A stretch of DNA of 64,000 bases, from assembly GCF_002160015.1 (NCBI RefSeq), contig NZ_NFJT01000001.1, positions 124,001 through 188,000 on the forward strand. Direction: 5' to 3'. The position numbers were made by a program, and so were the translations under genes. The notes under the pieces are model-generated. The model saw only the letters and a list, made by a program, of their open reading frames with translations. It ran no database searches and had not been told where the DNA came from. The DNA comes from Anaerofilum sp. An201 (GTDB taxonomy: Bacteria > Bacillota > Clostridia > Oscillospirales > Ruminococcaceae). The stretch's first letter is position 1. Each line of letters starts with the position of its first letter. Below, in pieces: positions 1 to 7,849 of the stretch.

Positions 1-210
1 TCTGGTGGAGATATGATCGATCACCAGGTCACCGGAATCATAATGATCCAGCCCGCCGATGACATTGAGCAGCGTTGTCTTTCCGGAACCGGAAGGCCCC
101 AGGATCGCGACAAATTCATTTTCCCGAAAAGACAGGTTGATATTGTTCAATGCAATATGGCTATTTTTCCCTGTCCCATAGCTTTTTTGAATCTCCCTTA
201 TTTCAACCAT
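1..210 (-). CDS. ABC transporter ATP-binding protein (N-terminus only)
   Basis: The first 70 residues of an ABC ATPase are visible; the gene runs off the left edge. The protein starts MVEIREIQKSYG and carries the Walker A motif GPSGSGKT at about residues 39-46, followed by TLLNVIGGLD and a segment of the kind found in MacB/LolD-type ATPases that work with FtsX-like permeases in antimicrobial-peptide or lipid export. It would hydrolyse ATP on the cytoplasmic face. A GGGAGG stretch lies about 12 bases before the ATG. The Walker B and signature motifs are outside the window, so the exact subfamily is inferred only from the N-terminal pattern. Confidence 0.9.
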   Translation of the reverse strand, partial: MVEIREIQKSYGTGKNSHIALNNINLSFRENEFVAILGPSGSGKTTLLNVIGGLDHYDSGDLVIDHISTR

Positions 211-291
211 AATGGCAACTCGCCTCCCTCACTTGACTGTAAAATGTTACGGCATTGCAGGGCGTAGCCCATCCGTTATGTAAAAGTATTA

Positions 292-825
292 TTACTGTGT
301 TTCTTTATCCTTTGAGTTGTTCCCAAATGGAAGTGACTGCGGCAAACGAATGCTGACTGCAATCAATTCCAACCCTAAAATGATGATGTGTGTGGAAAAC
401 TTCTCAAACGGATGAAACAGCAAAATCAAAGGCAAAGTCATGCGCAGCAAAAATTCTATCGCCGGAATTGCGAAATGCTGCCTTTGATACAATCTACATA
501 TTGCCTGCTTCAAAGATTTTGATGCTTTCCCGATTCCAATCATCGCCCAGGTTGTCCCAATTGCTCCCATTGCATTGCTTCCCTGAAGAATAAAGGCTAC
601 TCCCATAATCAGCAAAACAATGCAAGAGGTAAGCTCATCAGAATGATCCTGCACAAGTTTACGGGTTTTATAATCGTTGATCCCCCGTAATACGGCGGTC
701 AGCGCCATAGCGCCTCCAAGTAGATAGGGCAGTATTCTGGTTACATGACCAGAACATAGAATAAGAACCACTCCGAGAATCGGGAACACGATGATTCTCA
801 GCTTTTCAACAAGCTTCGCTGCCAT
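292..825 (-). CDS. DUF308/HdeD-like small membrane protein
   Basis: A 177-residue integral membrane protein with about five or six hydrophobic segments (for example IIVFPILGVVLILCSG and SCIVLLIMGVAFILQG). The layout of short paired helices resembles the HdeD/DUF308 family, which is linked to acid and envelope stress in other bacteria; the function here is not shown. I chose the start at MAAKLVEK because AGGAGG lies five bases upstream; an in-frame ATG 30 bases earlier has no such site. The C-terminus is charged (NNSKDKETQ). It lies just downstream of cardiolipin synthase on the same strand, and a second member of the family is at 9974-10573, so the region appears devoted to membrane homeostasis. 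Confidence 0.7.
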   Translation of the reverse strand: MAAKLVEKLRIIVFPILGVVLILCSGHVTRILPYLLGGAMALTAVLRGINDYKTRKLVQDHSDELTSCIVLLIMGVAFILQGSNAMGAIGTTWAMIGIGKASKSLKQAICRLYQRQHFAIPAIEFLLRMTLPLILLFHPFEKFSTHIIILGLELIAVSIRLPQSLPFGNNSKDKETQ

Positions 826-865
826 TGTTTCCTCCTGTTTCTGTTCAGTCATCAAGCGCTTTTCC

Positions 866-2410
866 TCACATCAGAGGCGCAAACAGCCGAAGAATATTTT
901 GGAAAACCTTTTTGATCGGACCTGCTTTGCAGTCATCAAAGGTGATTTCCTGAGATGCTGCTATGGTATCCAGAAAGTCTTGCTTCAGCTGCAAAACAGC
1001 GCGGTTGTCACACATCCAAACGCCGCATTCAAAGTGAAGATACAGACTCCGAAAATCCAGATTGGCTGTCCCAACGCTGGCAACCCTGTCATCAGAAACG
1101 AAGGTCTTAGAGTGGATGAAGCCCCCGGTATATTCGTAGATTTTTACGCCACCCTGCATCAGCTCCCTATAATACGACCTAGTCGTCATATGAATCAGTG
1201 CCTTGTCCCAGACCTGCGGCGTAATGATCCGGACATCCACACCGCTTTTTGCCGCCAGACAAAGGGCTGACACCATACTGCCATCTACGATCAGATAAGG
1301 CGTTGTAATGTATGCATAGTCTTTTGCCTGATTGAGTATCTGCATATAAACATGCTCGCACACATTTTCATCATCCATGGGGCTGTCCGCATAGGGCTGC
1401 ACATAGCCACATGCATCCCTGCGCTGGGGATACCCGTCTGCAGGATAGAAGTCTGCAAAGCATTCATGCGTCTGGCAGCACAGTTCCCACATTTCCAGGA
1501 ACATCAGTGTCAGGCTCCATGCCGCTTTTCCATCCACTTTCACAGCACAATCCTTCCAGTATCCGTGTTTCTCATACTGATTGACATACTCATCCGCAAG
1601 ATTCAGTCCTCCGGTAAAGGCGATCTTTCCGTCAATGGACGTGATTTTACGGTGATCCCGGTTGTTTTGACTGGTCGATAAAAACGGGCGAAACGGGTTA
1701 AAGGCCACACATTTGATGCCGTGCTGCTCCAACTGCTTTGCAAAATTGGAAGGTAAGGTCAAGAAGCACCCAATATCATCATAGATGATTCTCACTTCAA
1801 CGCCCTTGCTCGCTTTTTCAATCAAAATCTCCAAAACGCTGTCCCATAACAGGCCGGAATCCAAGATAAAGTATTCCATAAAGATATAGGATTGCGCTTT
1901 CTGCAACTCTCCAAGGAACGGTGCCCAAAATAACTCTCCCGGAGAATAGTATTGAACTTCGGTCTGATCATAAGCGGGAAAACCGGCATAATCCTGTAAG
2001 TATTGTTTCTGTGTTGAATAAGGAATAAGATCTGCTTGAGCCGCTTCCCCTGAAACCGGTTCCGGCAGATAATACAACGATTTTGTATCCTGCTGTATCT
2101 GTGCGATGGCTGTACGGAAACGACGAGTGGATGATTGAAAATAGTAGAGCAAATAAAGCACACTGCCAAACAGGGGGAACAATAAGGTCAGAGAAATCCA
2201 TGCCACTTTATAGGCACCCTTATCCTTTTGACAGACGACATGCAATGCAATAAACCCACTTGCAACTCGCAAGAGAACACGGATTATTTCTGCGGCTACT
2301 GTTTCACTGTTTATCACATAGCAGATAAACAAGATCTGTAACGCTAAAAGCAAGATCACCGCAATCCGCCTGCGCAGCAGCGCCCGAAACCATGTCCGCT
2401 TAAAACGCAT
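866..2410 (-). CDS. cls: cardiolipin synthase (phospholipase D family)
   Basis: A 514-residue protein that would condense two phosphatidylglycerols into cardiolipin and glycerol at the cytoplasmic membrane. Two N-terminal transmembrane segments (AVILLLALQILFICYVI and ISLTLLFPLFGSVLYLLYYF) are followed by two HKD motifs: HRKITSID in the middle of the protein and HSKTFVSD near the C-terminus, each followed by the GG or GTANLD context typical of the family. Length matches bacterial Cls (about 480-510). I chose the start MRFKRTW because GGAGGAACGAG precedes it; a longer reading adds 22 atypical residues. The gene is followed closely by the DUF308-like gene. Specificity for cardiolipin rather than another phospholipid is inferred from family. 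Confidence 0.93.
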   Translation of the reverse strand: MRFKRTWFRALLRRRIAVILLLALQILFICYVINSETVAAEIIRVLLRVASGFIALHVVCQKDKGAYKVAWISLTLLFPLFGSVLYLLYYFQSSTRRFRTAIAQIQQDTKSLYYLPEPVSGEAAQADLIPYSTQKQYLQDYAGFPAYDQTEVQYYSPGELFWAPFLGELQKAQSYIFMEYFILDSGLLWDSVLEILIEKASKGVEVRIIYDDIGCFLTLPSNFAKQLEQHGIKCVAFNPFRPFLSTSQNNRDHRKITSIDGKIAFTGGLNLADEYVNQYEKHGYWKDCAVKVDGKAAWSLTLMFLEMWELCCQTHECFADFYPADGYPQRRDACGYVQPYADSPMDDENVCEHVYMQILNQAKDYAYITTPYLIVDGSMVSALCLAAKSGVDVRIITPQVWDKALIHMTTRSYYRELMQGGVKIYEYTGGFIHSKTFVSDDRVASVGTANLDFRSLYLHFECGVWMCDNRAVLQLKQDFLDTIAASQEITFDDCKAGPIKKVFQNILRLFAPLM

Positions 2411-2508
2411 CTCGTTCCTCCTCCCGGCATATCTTGTCGTTTCGGTACACAGATTTTCATTCTCTCTTTGCCACATTCTACGCTTACGCCCTCTATACCA
2501 AATTCAGC

Positions 2509-3114
2509 TTAATTATCTATGTTGCCTGTAAACACGACTTCACACAATACTGCCTGCACGGCACAAAGATAGTCCACTTTTAGCTTTTTTCGCTCCAAAA
2601 GCCATGTGTCAACCGCCTCCCATATGGAGAAACATCCTGCAATGCTGACAACCTCTACAAATACAGGGCGAGACGCTGTCATTTCTATTGCGAAATAGAT
2701 CGCCAAGAGGAGGGTTCCAAAGAGTGCGAGGCAGATCGTTTTCAGCCGGTTAATACGCAGATCCTCTGTTTTATCATGCACAAGATACATATAGTGCCGC
2801 TGAAGCATTTCTTTCACTGCTTCTTGTTCCTGTATATCCGGTATTTTTCCAAGAAAACACAGTCTGACCGGATCTTTCAAGGATATGGTATACATCTTCT
2901 CATCAATTAACTGATAGACGCTCGGGCTCAAATCACGCTGCTGGCCAACCGTCAATGGATTGAACAGCTCAGACTTGTCCGAAAGAAAGATATCGATTTG
3001 CGCCTTGCCATCTTCACATAGGTATTCTTGTCCCAAATGTTCCTGCGTCGCTGCTATTTCTTTTCCGCGCTGAAACAAATCACGTCCTAAGAACTCTTTT
3101 TCCTTCATCATCAT
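2509..3114 (-). CDS. uncharacterised membrane protein
   Basis: A 201-residue protein I do not recognise. The first 120 residues are soluble, acidic and rich in Glu and Gln. Two hydrophobic segments follow (TICLALFGTLLLAIYFAIEM and VFVEVVSIAGCFSIWEAVDTWLL), then a basic ERKKLKV stretch and a short tail. This arrangement suggests a cytoplasmic N-terminal domain attached to the membrane by a hairpin. Three ATG codons stand in tandem at the start, after GGGAAAG, so the start is uncertain by two residues. It lies between cardiolipin synthase and DegV on the same strand, about 30 bp upstream of the first in-frame codon of cls, so it may be co-transcribed with it. Confidence 0.75.
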   Translation of the reverse strand: MMMKEKEFLGRDLFQRGKEIAATQEHLGQEYLCEDGKAQIDIFLSDKSELFNPLTVGQQRDLSPSVYQLIDEKMYTISLKDPVRLCFLGKIPDIQEQEAVKEMLQRHYMYLVHDKTEDLRINRLKTICLALFGTLLLAIYFAIEMTASRPVFVEVVSIAGCFSIWEAVDTWLLERKKLKVDYLCAVQAVLCEVVFTGNIDN

Positions 3115-3220
3115 TTTTCTTTCCCGTTGCCTCCTGCTAGGCAGAAAGGAAGTCTAAAATCTCCCGGCCATCCTGATACCCCAACGCCAGTTTTCATCTG
3201 CGCTTTCCTCTTCTTTCTCT

Positions 3221-4078
3221 TCAAAAAATATCTTTCATTATTCCGGCGCCCAGGGCACCGTCACCTGTGTGGCAGGAAATGCTGATGGGCAGGGGATTCA
3301 GCCCGATGGTCATTTCCGGGAATGCCTTTTGCAGCTCTGCCTGCCAGGCGGCTCCGGCTTCGGCATCCCCGGAATAGGCGGCGCGGATGGTCAGCTTCTG
3401 CCCGGCGAACCGTCCCGTCTGGTCTTGTTTCAGTCCGTCGATCATGGTCTGCATTGCCAGTCGCATGCCTCTCGCTTTTCGGTAGGCATCCAGCTTGCCG
3501 CCTTGAATCTGCAGAACCGGCTTCAGATTCAGAATGGTTCCGATTGCCGCGCCCGCAGCGGTAACTCGGCCGCTTTTTTTCAGGTATTCCAGTGTGTTCA
3601 CTGCCACATAGATACTGGCTTCCAATCCGTCCTGCTCCAGATACGCGGCGATTTCCTGGGCTGTTTTTCCCTGACTGGCCAGATGTTTTGCCTCCAGTAC
3701 CGACTGGCGCAGGGTCACCGAAATCCGGTGGTTGTCCACTACGTGGACGCTTCCGCCGTACTCCGCAGCCAGCATGGCGGCAGTTTGACAGCCGCCGGAA
3801 AGGCCGCTGGACATGGGGAGATACACGATTTCCTCATAGCGTTCCAGCAGCCCCTCCCAGCAGTCCATCAGAACACCGGGTGCTGGTTGAGAGGTGCTGA
3901 CACAAGCGCCCTCGCGCAGACGTTGAAAGAATTCATCCTGAGAAATGGATTCATTCTCAAAATAGGTTTCATCATCGATGATGACCGGCATTGAAACCAG
4001 ATGAATTCCATACTGGGCTGCCTGGTCTGGGTTAATCCCACTGTTTGTATCTGTCAGGATTGCAATCTTTTCGTCCAT
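3221..4078 (-). CDS. DegV family fatty-acid-binding protein
   Basis: A 285-residue DegV protein. The N-terminal MDEKIAILTDTNSGI, the STSQPAPG segment at about 60-67, and SSGLSGGCQTA at about 90-100 (which contacts the fatty-acid carboxylate in solved family members) are all present, and the C-terminal segment ISCHTGDGALGAGI is also typical. Family members bind fatty acids; the related FakB proteins present them to the FakA kinase, but no FakA is visible here. The neighbours concern phospholipids and, 10 kb away, oleate hydratase, which fits a fatty-acid theme. Whether this copy is a FakB-type kinase partner cannot be told from sequence alone. Confidence 0.92.
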   Translation of the reverse strand: MDEKIAILTDTNSGINPDQAAQYGIHLVSMPVIIDDETYFENESISQDEFFQRLREGACVSTSQPAPGVLMDCWEGLLERYEEIVYLPMSSGLSGGCQTAAMLAAEYGGSVHVVDNHRISVTLRQSVLEAKHLASQGKTAQEIAAYLEQDGLEASIYVAVNTLEYLKKSGRVTAAGAAIGTILNLKPVLQIQGGKLDAYRKARGMRLAMQTMIDGLKQDQTGRFAGQKLTIRAAYSGDAEAGAAWQAELQKAFPEMTIGLNPLPISISCHTGDGALGAGIMKDIF

Positions 4079-4143
4079 ATTTGTCTCCTTTGTATGTGCT
4101 TGGGTTCATCCCCCAAACGGTGTATAGATCCGTTCATATCCAT

Positions 4144-5376
4144 TTATTTGCTTACCTGGTTCCTTTTTCGATATACTGTATAAACTGCCGAAGTAATCAG
4201 GATATAGGCAAGTTCCGCGCAAAGCGAAATCACAAATTTCGGAGAACGAATATCCCGAATACTCATACCGATAATGGGATAGGTAATTGCGTGTGGAAGC
4301 ATCCCAAAAAGACTCCCTAATAGATATTTTTTATACTCCACATGAACCGCGCCCATATATAAACTGGCTACATCACAAGGCAAGCGGATCATGCGGACAA
4401 GGAAGGAAAAGAGAAAATCATTCTTTGCCCTCAGATCATGGACCACTTCTGCTTTGGGGTATTTTTTCCGAATCTCACCCACTGCGGAAGCGCCGTTTCT
4501 TCTCCCAATCCAATAAGGCAATGACACCATGATCACTGTTCCGATCAGATTCAGAACAATTGCAACCGGAAGGGGAAAGAGAATCCCGTTTGCGGCATAA
4601 AGAAGTCCGGAGTAGATGACGATGCTCAGACTTTTCAAAGCAAACAACGCTAACATTACGATGGCTGCAAGCCATGGGTTCTTAGGCGTATAACGCGCGA
4701 TTCCTTCCGCTGACAGCTCTTTCCGGTGGATAAAGAGGATCACAATGATTCCAACCCATATCAGGCCAAGAACGACGTTTCGGGCAGTGTGTAAAGTCTT
4801 TTGCTGCTCGCTTCCAGACGGAGCCTGATCCAATATCGCATGATAAAACCGGCCATACATGACAAGGGACAGAAGCATCATCCCGCCGCACAACAACATG
4901 AGCGCGGTTGCAATCGGTTGTGGAATATCTACGAAGAGGATCAGGAGCATCATGACAGCGTAGAGCACGACTGTACTGAGTTTTCCGTACCATTTTGCAC
5001 CGTTTATCGTATCTGTGCTCTTCAGCGTCAAATATCCCCACAGAAGCATCAGACATTCTTTTACCGCGAATAAGGCCAGAAGTGCCCACATCCATGGATA
5101 CCGGGCAATCAGACAGATTACCAGTGCAGCCTGGGTCAGCTTGTCCGCAATCGGATCCAGCACCTTGCCAACATCGGAAATCTTATTGAACTTTCTGGCA
5201 ATTTTACCGTCGATAATATATGTGAATCCAGAGATCACAATCACTATGAAAGTGTGCATATATGCTTTTTGCACACAATAAAGCCAGATGATGAGAGGAA
5301 TCAAAAGGATCCGAATCAGGCTCAACAGATTTGGAATTGTAAGTATATTCTCTTTTTTTAAATGTTTGCTTTGCAT
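4144..5376 (-). CDS. CDP-alcohol phosphatidyltransferase-VTT/DedA-like fusion, first catalytic Asp replaced
   Basis: A 410-residue two-part membrane protein. Residues 1-200 match the PgsA-type CDP-alcohol phosphatidyltransferase fold, with the signature segment at residues 53-78. The family motif is D-x2-D-G-x2-A-R-x8-G-x3-D-x3-D. Here D56, G57, A60, R61, G70, D74 and D78 are kept, but the first Asp is Tyr53 (TAT codon at 5218-5220), a one-base difference from Asp. That Asp helps bind the two metal ions, so synthase activity may be lost or changed. Residues about 230-410 resemble the VTT/SNARE-associated (DedA/TVP38) family, linked to lipid scrambling or transport. The start is the ATG after AAGGAG. 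A transferase fused to a lipid-translocase-like domain suggests coupled synthesis and flipping, which is inference. Confidence 0.8.
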   Translation of the reverse strand: MQSKHLKKENILTIPNLLSLIRILLIPLIIWLYCVQKAYMHTFIVIVISGFTYIIDGKIARKFNKISDVGKVLDPIADKLTQAALVICLIARYPWMWALLALFAVKECLMLLWGYLTLKSTDTINGAKWYGKLSTVVLYAVMMLLILFVDIPQPIATALMLLCGGMMLLSLVMYGRFYHAILDQAPSGSEQQKTLHTARNVVLGLIWVGIIVILFIHRKELSAEGIARYTPKNPWLAAIVMLALFALKSLSIVIYSGLLYAANGILFPLPVAIVLNLIGTVIMVSLPYWIGRRNGASAVGEIRKKYPKAEVVHDLRAKNDFLFSFLVRMIRLPCDVASLYMGAVHVEYKKYLLGSLFGMLPHAITYPIIGMSIRDIRSPKFVISLCAELAYILITSAVYTVYRKRNQVSK

Positions 5377-5475
5377 ACTGTACTCCTTTTGCCTGTTGAA
5401 CCGCCGACCCGCCAATTAGTTTGAAGGCTCTTACATTTCATCGCGTTAGTAACAATGGCTTTTCTCTTTAACCAC

Positions 5476-5574
5476 CTATATATAATGCGCGATGGAGCAA
5501 ATCACTGTTTCATACAGACATCCGATAAAACTGTATAAGATGAACCAGAAGAAGTATGTTATAATCTCGTCCAT
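5476..5574 (-). pseudogene. fragment of a CmpB-type ABC transporter permease
   Basis: A short reading frame encodes a stretch beginning MDEIITYFFWFILYSFIG and ending CLYETVICSI, closely matching the first transmembrane segment of the putative ABC-transporter type IV (CmpB) family, whose members continue with a conserved NRGFLNGP segment. Here a stop follows within a few codons and no continuation is visible in any frame downstream. It is read as a remnant of a permease gene lost between the YhgE-like gene and the phosphatidyltransferase. An in-frame extension back to 5658 exists but does not resemble the family. Confidence 0.4.
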
Positions 5575-5640
5575 TTCAATACACCATATAGGCAGCCACC
5601 GTAACATTGATATTATGGTGGCCGCACACACAACCGCTTC

Positions 5641-5663
5641 TTCTATTGGATTATCCAATAGAA
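5641..5663. repeat. near-perfect palindrome at the 3' end of the YhgE-like gene
   Basis: Two 11-base arms (TTCTATTGGAT and its exact reverse complement) are separated by a single base. The loop is too small for an efficient RNA hairpin terminator and no T-tract follows on either strand. The palindrome straddles the stop codon of the secreted YhgE-like protein. It looks more like a protein-binding or recombination site than a terminator; no second copy was noticed. Confidence 0.5.
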
Positions 5664-7849
5664 TCCGTTTTATATATGAATTTTACATCTCCATCCATAT
5701 GCTCGCTGATTCCAGAAAAAGATGTATAGTTCTTCGCCACATCAGCGATCACACGGATTCTGTCGGAAAGTCCATCTAAGTCGCCATCTACGGCTTCAAT
5801 CAATTTTTGGATGCCTTCCTCATTGAATTGCTTCAATCCGTCGGACAATTCCATGGAACCATCACGAAGCTGCGTAATCCCATCCACAAGCGCAGGCGTA
5901 CTGTCTTTCATCGTCTGGATTCCCCGGAGCAGCTCAGCGGCACCGGCAGACAATTCCGAGGTTCCGGCTTTTAAGGCATCCGCACCGGTTTTCAATTCAT
6001 TTGCACCGGCGGCGGCGCTGGAAACGCCGGAAGTGTATGTAATCAGGCCCAGGTAAAACGCATTATAGCTGTCCAGGGAGGACTTCAGCGCGATCACGGA
6101 TTTTGCGCCTTCTGCCGCCGCGCTTAACTGCGCTTGGACCGCGTCAGAGCTCATGGCCTCGGAGATTGCCTGCTGCACCTGCAGTTCTGTATTGGAGGCA
6201 ATCAACGCCTGGATCTCATCACTCTGCATTTGCTCCGCAACCGTCTGCTGCGTCACCGCGTTGATCTGCACCTGGATTTCTTCACTCTGCATTCTTGCTT
6301 CAATCTCTGATTGCATAGCGGCTTCCACGGCGGCATTCACGGCATCCTGCTGTTCCTGCGTAACGAGTCCGGCTTCTATCGCAGCCTCGTATTCCTCTAC
6401 TGTCATGCCCAGCGCCTGCTGGATGACCGCCGCCCGGAACAGGGCCTCATTTTCAAGGACGGCCTGCGTAACCGTTTCCCGGACGGCAGCCGTCACTTGG
6501 GCAGACACTTCCGCTTCCACCTGTGCCTGGACCGCCTCGGTGACTCTCTCCTCGATCATACCCCGATTGGCATTTACAGTTGCCGTAACCTGCTCCAGGG
6601 CAGCTTGATAGACCGCTGTATCGTCCAAAGAGGCAATGACGCCATCCAGAACACTGGCGTAGTTGTCAATTGTCAGGGTCGGCACAGAAAGCCCTGCTTC
6701 GGAAAGCTGTGTATTGGCCATGGACAGCAGAGAGGAAAAGACCTGTCTTGCGCCGCCGTTCAAAGAGCTACTGTTGGCGTTCAAAGTATTCAGTCCGCTG
6801 GAAAGCTGGGCCGCGCCCGCTTGAAGCTGGGCCGCGCCGCTGTCCAGGGACTCTGCTCCTGCTTTCAGCTGTGCCGCGCCTTCCGCCAGCTTGTTAATGC
6901 CAGAAACCAGATCTCCCGACTTTTCAAGCAGGGTGCACAGGCCATCATAGAGCTGGGAGGAGCCATCCATCAGCTGGCCCATAGCATCCGTCAGTTCCGC
7001 CATGGCATCTGACAATTCGTGGAGATCAAGCTTATCAGAATCTATGGCTCCAAACAGCTCTGTGGTCGCAAGGGTCATGGTCATGCCCATTTCAAAGTTC
7101 TCCACATCGGCGCTGATCTCCACATAGTCCGGGATGTCCAGTTTCTCCTTACTGATAGCCAGATCCTCCTGTAAACCAGGGAACGCGATGCCGACCACCG
7201 CGATCCGGTCCCCATCATTGATCAGTTTTCCGTTGGAGACAGTCACATTCCGAAAGACTTCCGTATCCAGCAGCATCCCGGTCAGCATGGTAAACGGAAC
7301 ATAGATCTTTTCCGTTTTTCCGTCAAGCAGCACTTCTTCATACTGCATATTCTGATAATCGAAGCGGATCGTCACATGGCCGCTTTGTCCGGCAAGCGCC
7401 TCAGGAGCAATGGCTTGCCCATCCAAGGTGTAACGGACGGACATTTGGACAGGAAGCTCTTTTTCGATATTTCCCTGATAATAGATGTCGTTTCCTTGGG
7501 CATCCCATACGCAGCTATTGTCGCCGCCAAGGGTAAAGCTTTCGTCACCCTTGATATTTTCGATGTCTGAAAGCTCGGTTTTATCATCAAGCGAATCTGT
7601 GGCCATAGCATTTTTGATCCAATCACTGACGATGATCTTTTGCACAGTGCCATCCGCACCGGCCAGTACATAAACAGTTTCGTCCTTGGATGTTTCCGCC
7701 TCCGCTGAAACATTTATGCTTGTCGATGTATTCTCAGCTTTGCTTTCTTTGCCCTCGCCCGCCAGTGCGAAAACGGAAGTTCCGACCGCAGTGGACAAAA
7801 CGGCTGCGCAGAGCACAAGCGAGATGATTTTTGTTGCTCTATTTTTCAT
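5651..7849 (-). CDS. secreted YhgE/Pip-like coiled-coil protein, partner of MMPL transporter
   Basis: A 732-residue protein with a signal peptide (about residues 1-29, cleavage near FALA). A beta-rich domain (about 50-280) is followed by repeated small-residue heptads such as GAAQLKAGAESLDSGAAQLQ (about 300-365), the L-x2-G pattern of YhgE/EsaA-type proteins. Next is a long Gln/Glu/Ala-rich coiled-coil segment (about 415-590), then a second run of the same heptads (about 620-690). The repeats indicate a long parallel or antiparallel helical stalk outside the membrane. Its ATG overlaps the stop of the MMPL gene by four bases (ATGA), so the two are translationally coupled and probably form one envelope export or wall-spanning complex. 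The exported substrate is unknown. Confidence 0.8.
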   Translation of the reverse strand: MKNRATKIISLVLCAAVLSTAVGTSVFALAGEGKESKAENTSTSINVSAEAETSKDETVYVLAGADGTVQKIIVSDWIKNAMATDSLDDKTELSDIENIKGDESFTLGGDNSCVWDAQGNDIYYQGNIEKELPVQMSVRYTLDGQAIAPEALAGQSGHVTIRFDYQNMQYEEVLLDGKTEKIYVPFTMLTGMLLDTEVFRNVTVSNGKLINDGDRIAVVGIAFPGLQEDLAISKEKLDIPDYVEISADVENFEMGMTMTLATTELFGAIDSDKLDLHELSDAMAELTDAMGQLMDGSSQLYDGLCTLLEKSGDLVSGINKLAEGAAQLKAGAESLDSGAAQLQAGAAQLSSGLNTLNANSSSLNGGARQVFSSLLSMANTQLSEAGLSVPTLTIDNYASVLDGVIASLDDTAVYQAALEQVTATVNANRGMIEERVTEAVQAQVEAEVSAQVTAAVRETVTQAVLENEALFRAAVIQQALGMTVEEYEAAIEAGLVTQEQQDAVNAAVEAAMQSEIEARMQSEEIQVQINAVTQQTVAEQMQSDEIQALIASNTELQVQQAISEAMSSDAVQAQLSAAAEGAKSVIALKSSLDSYNAFYLGLITYTSGVSSAAAGANELKTGADALKAGTSELSAGAAELLRGIQTMKDSTPALVDGITQLRDGSMELSDGLKQFNEEGIQKLIEAVDGDLDGLSDRIRVIADVAKNYTSFSGISEHMDGDVKFIYKTDSIG

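Noticed and set aside
6153-6608. Plus-strand frame rich in Ser, Ala and Cys opposite the YhgE-like gene
   Set aside because: A shadow of the repeated Gln/Glu/Ala codons on the other strand; no start signal.
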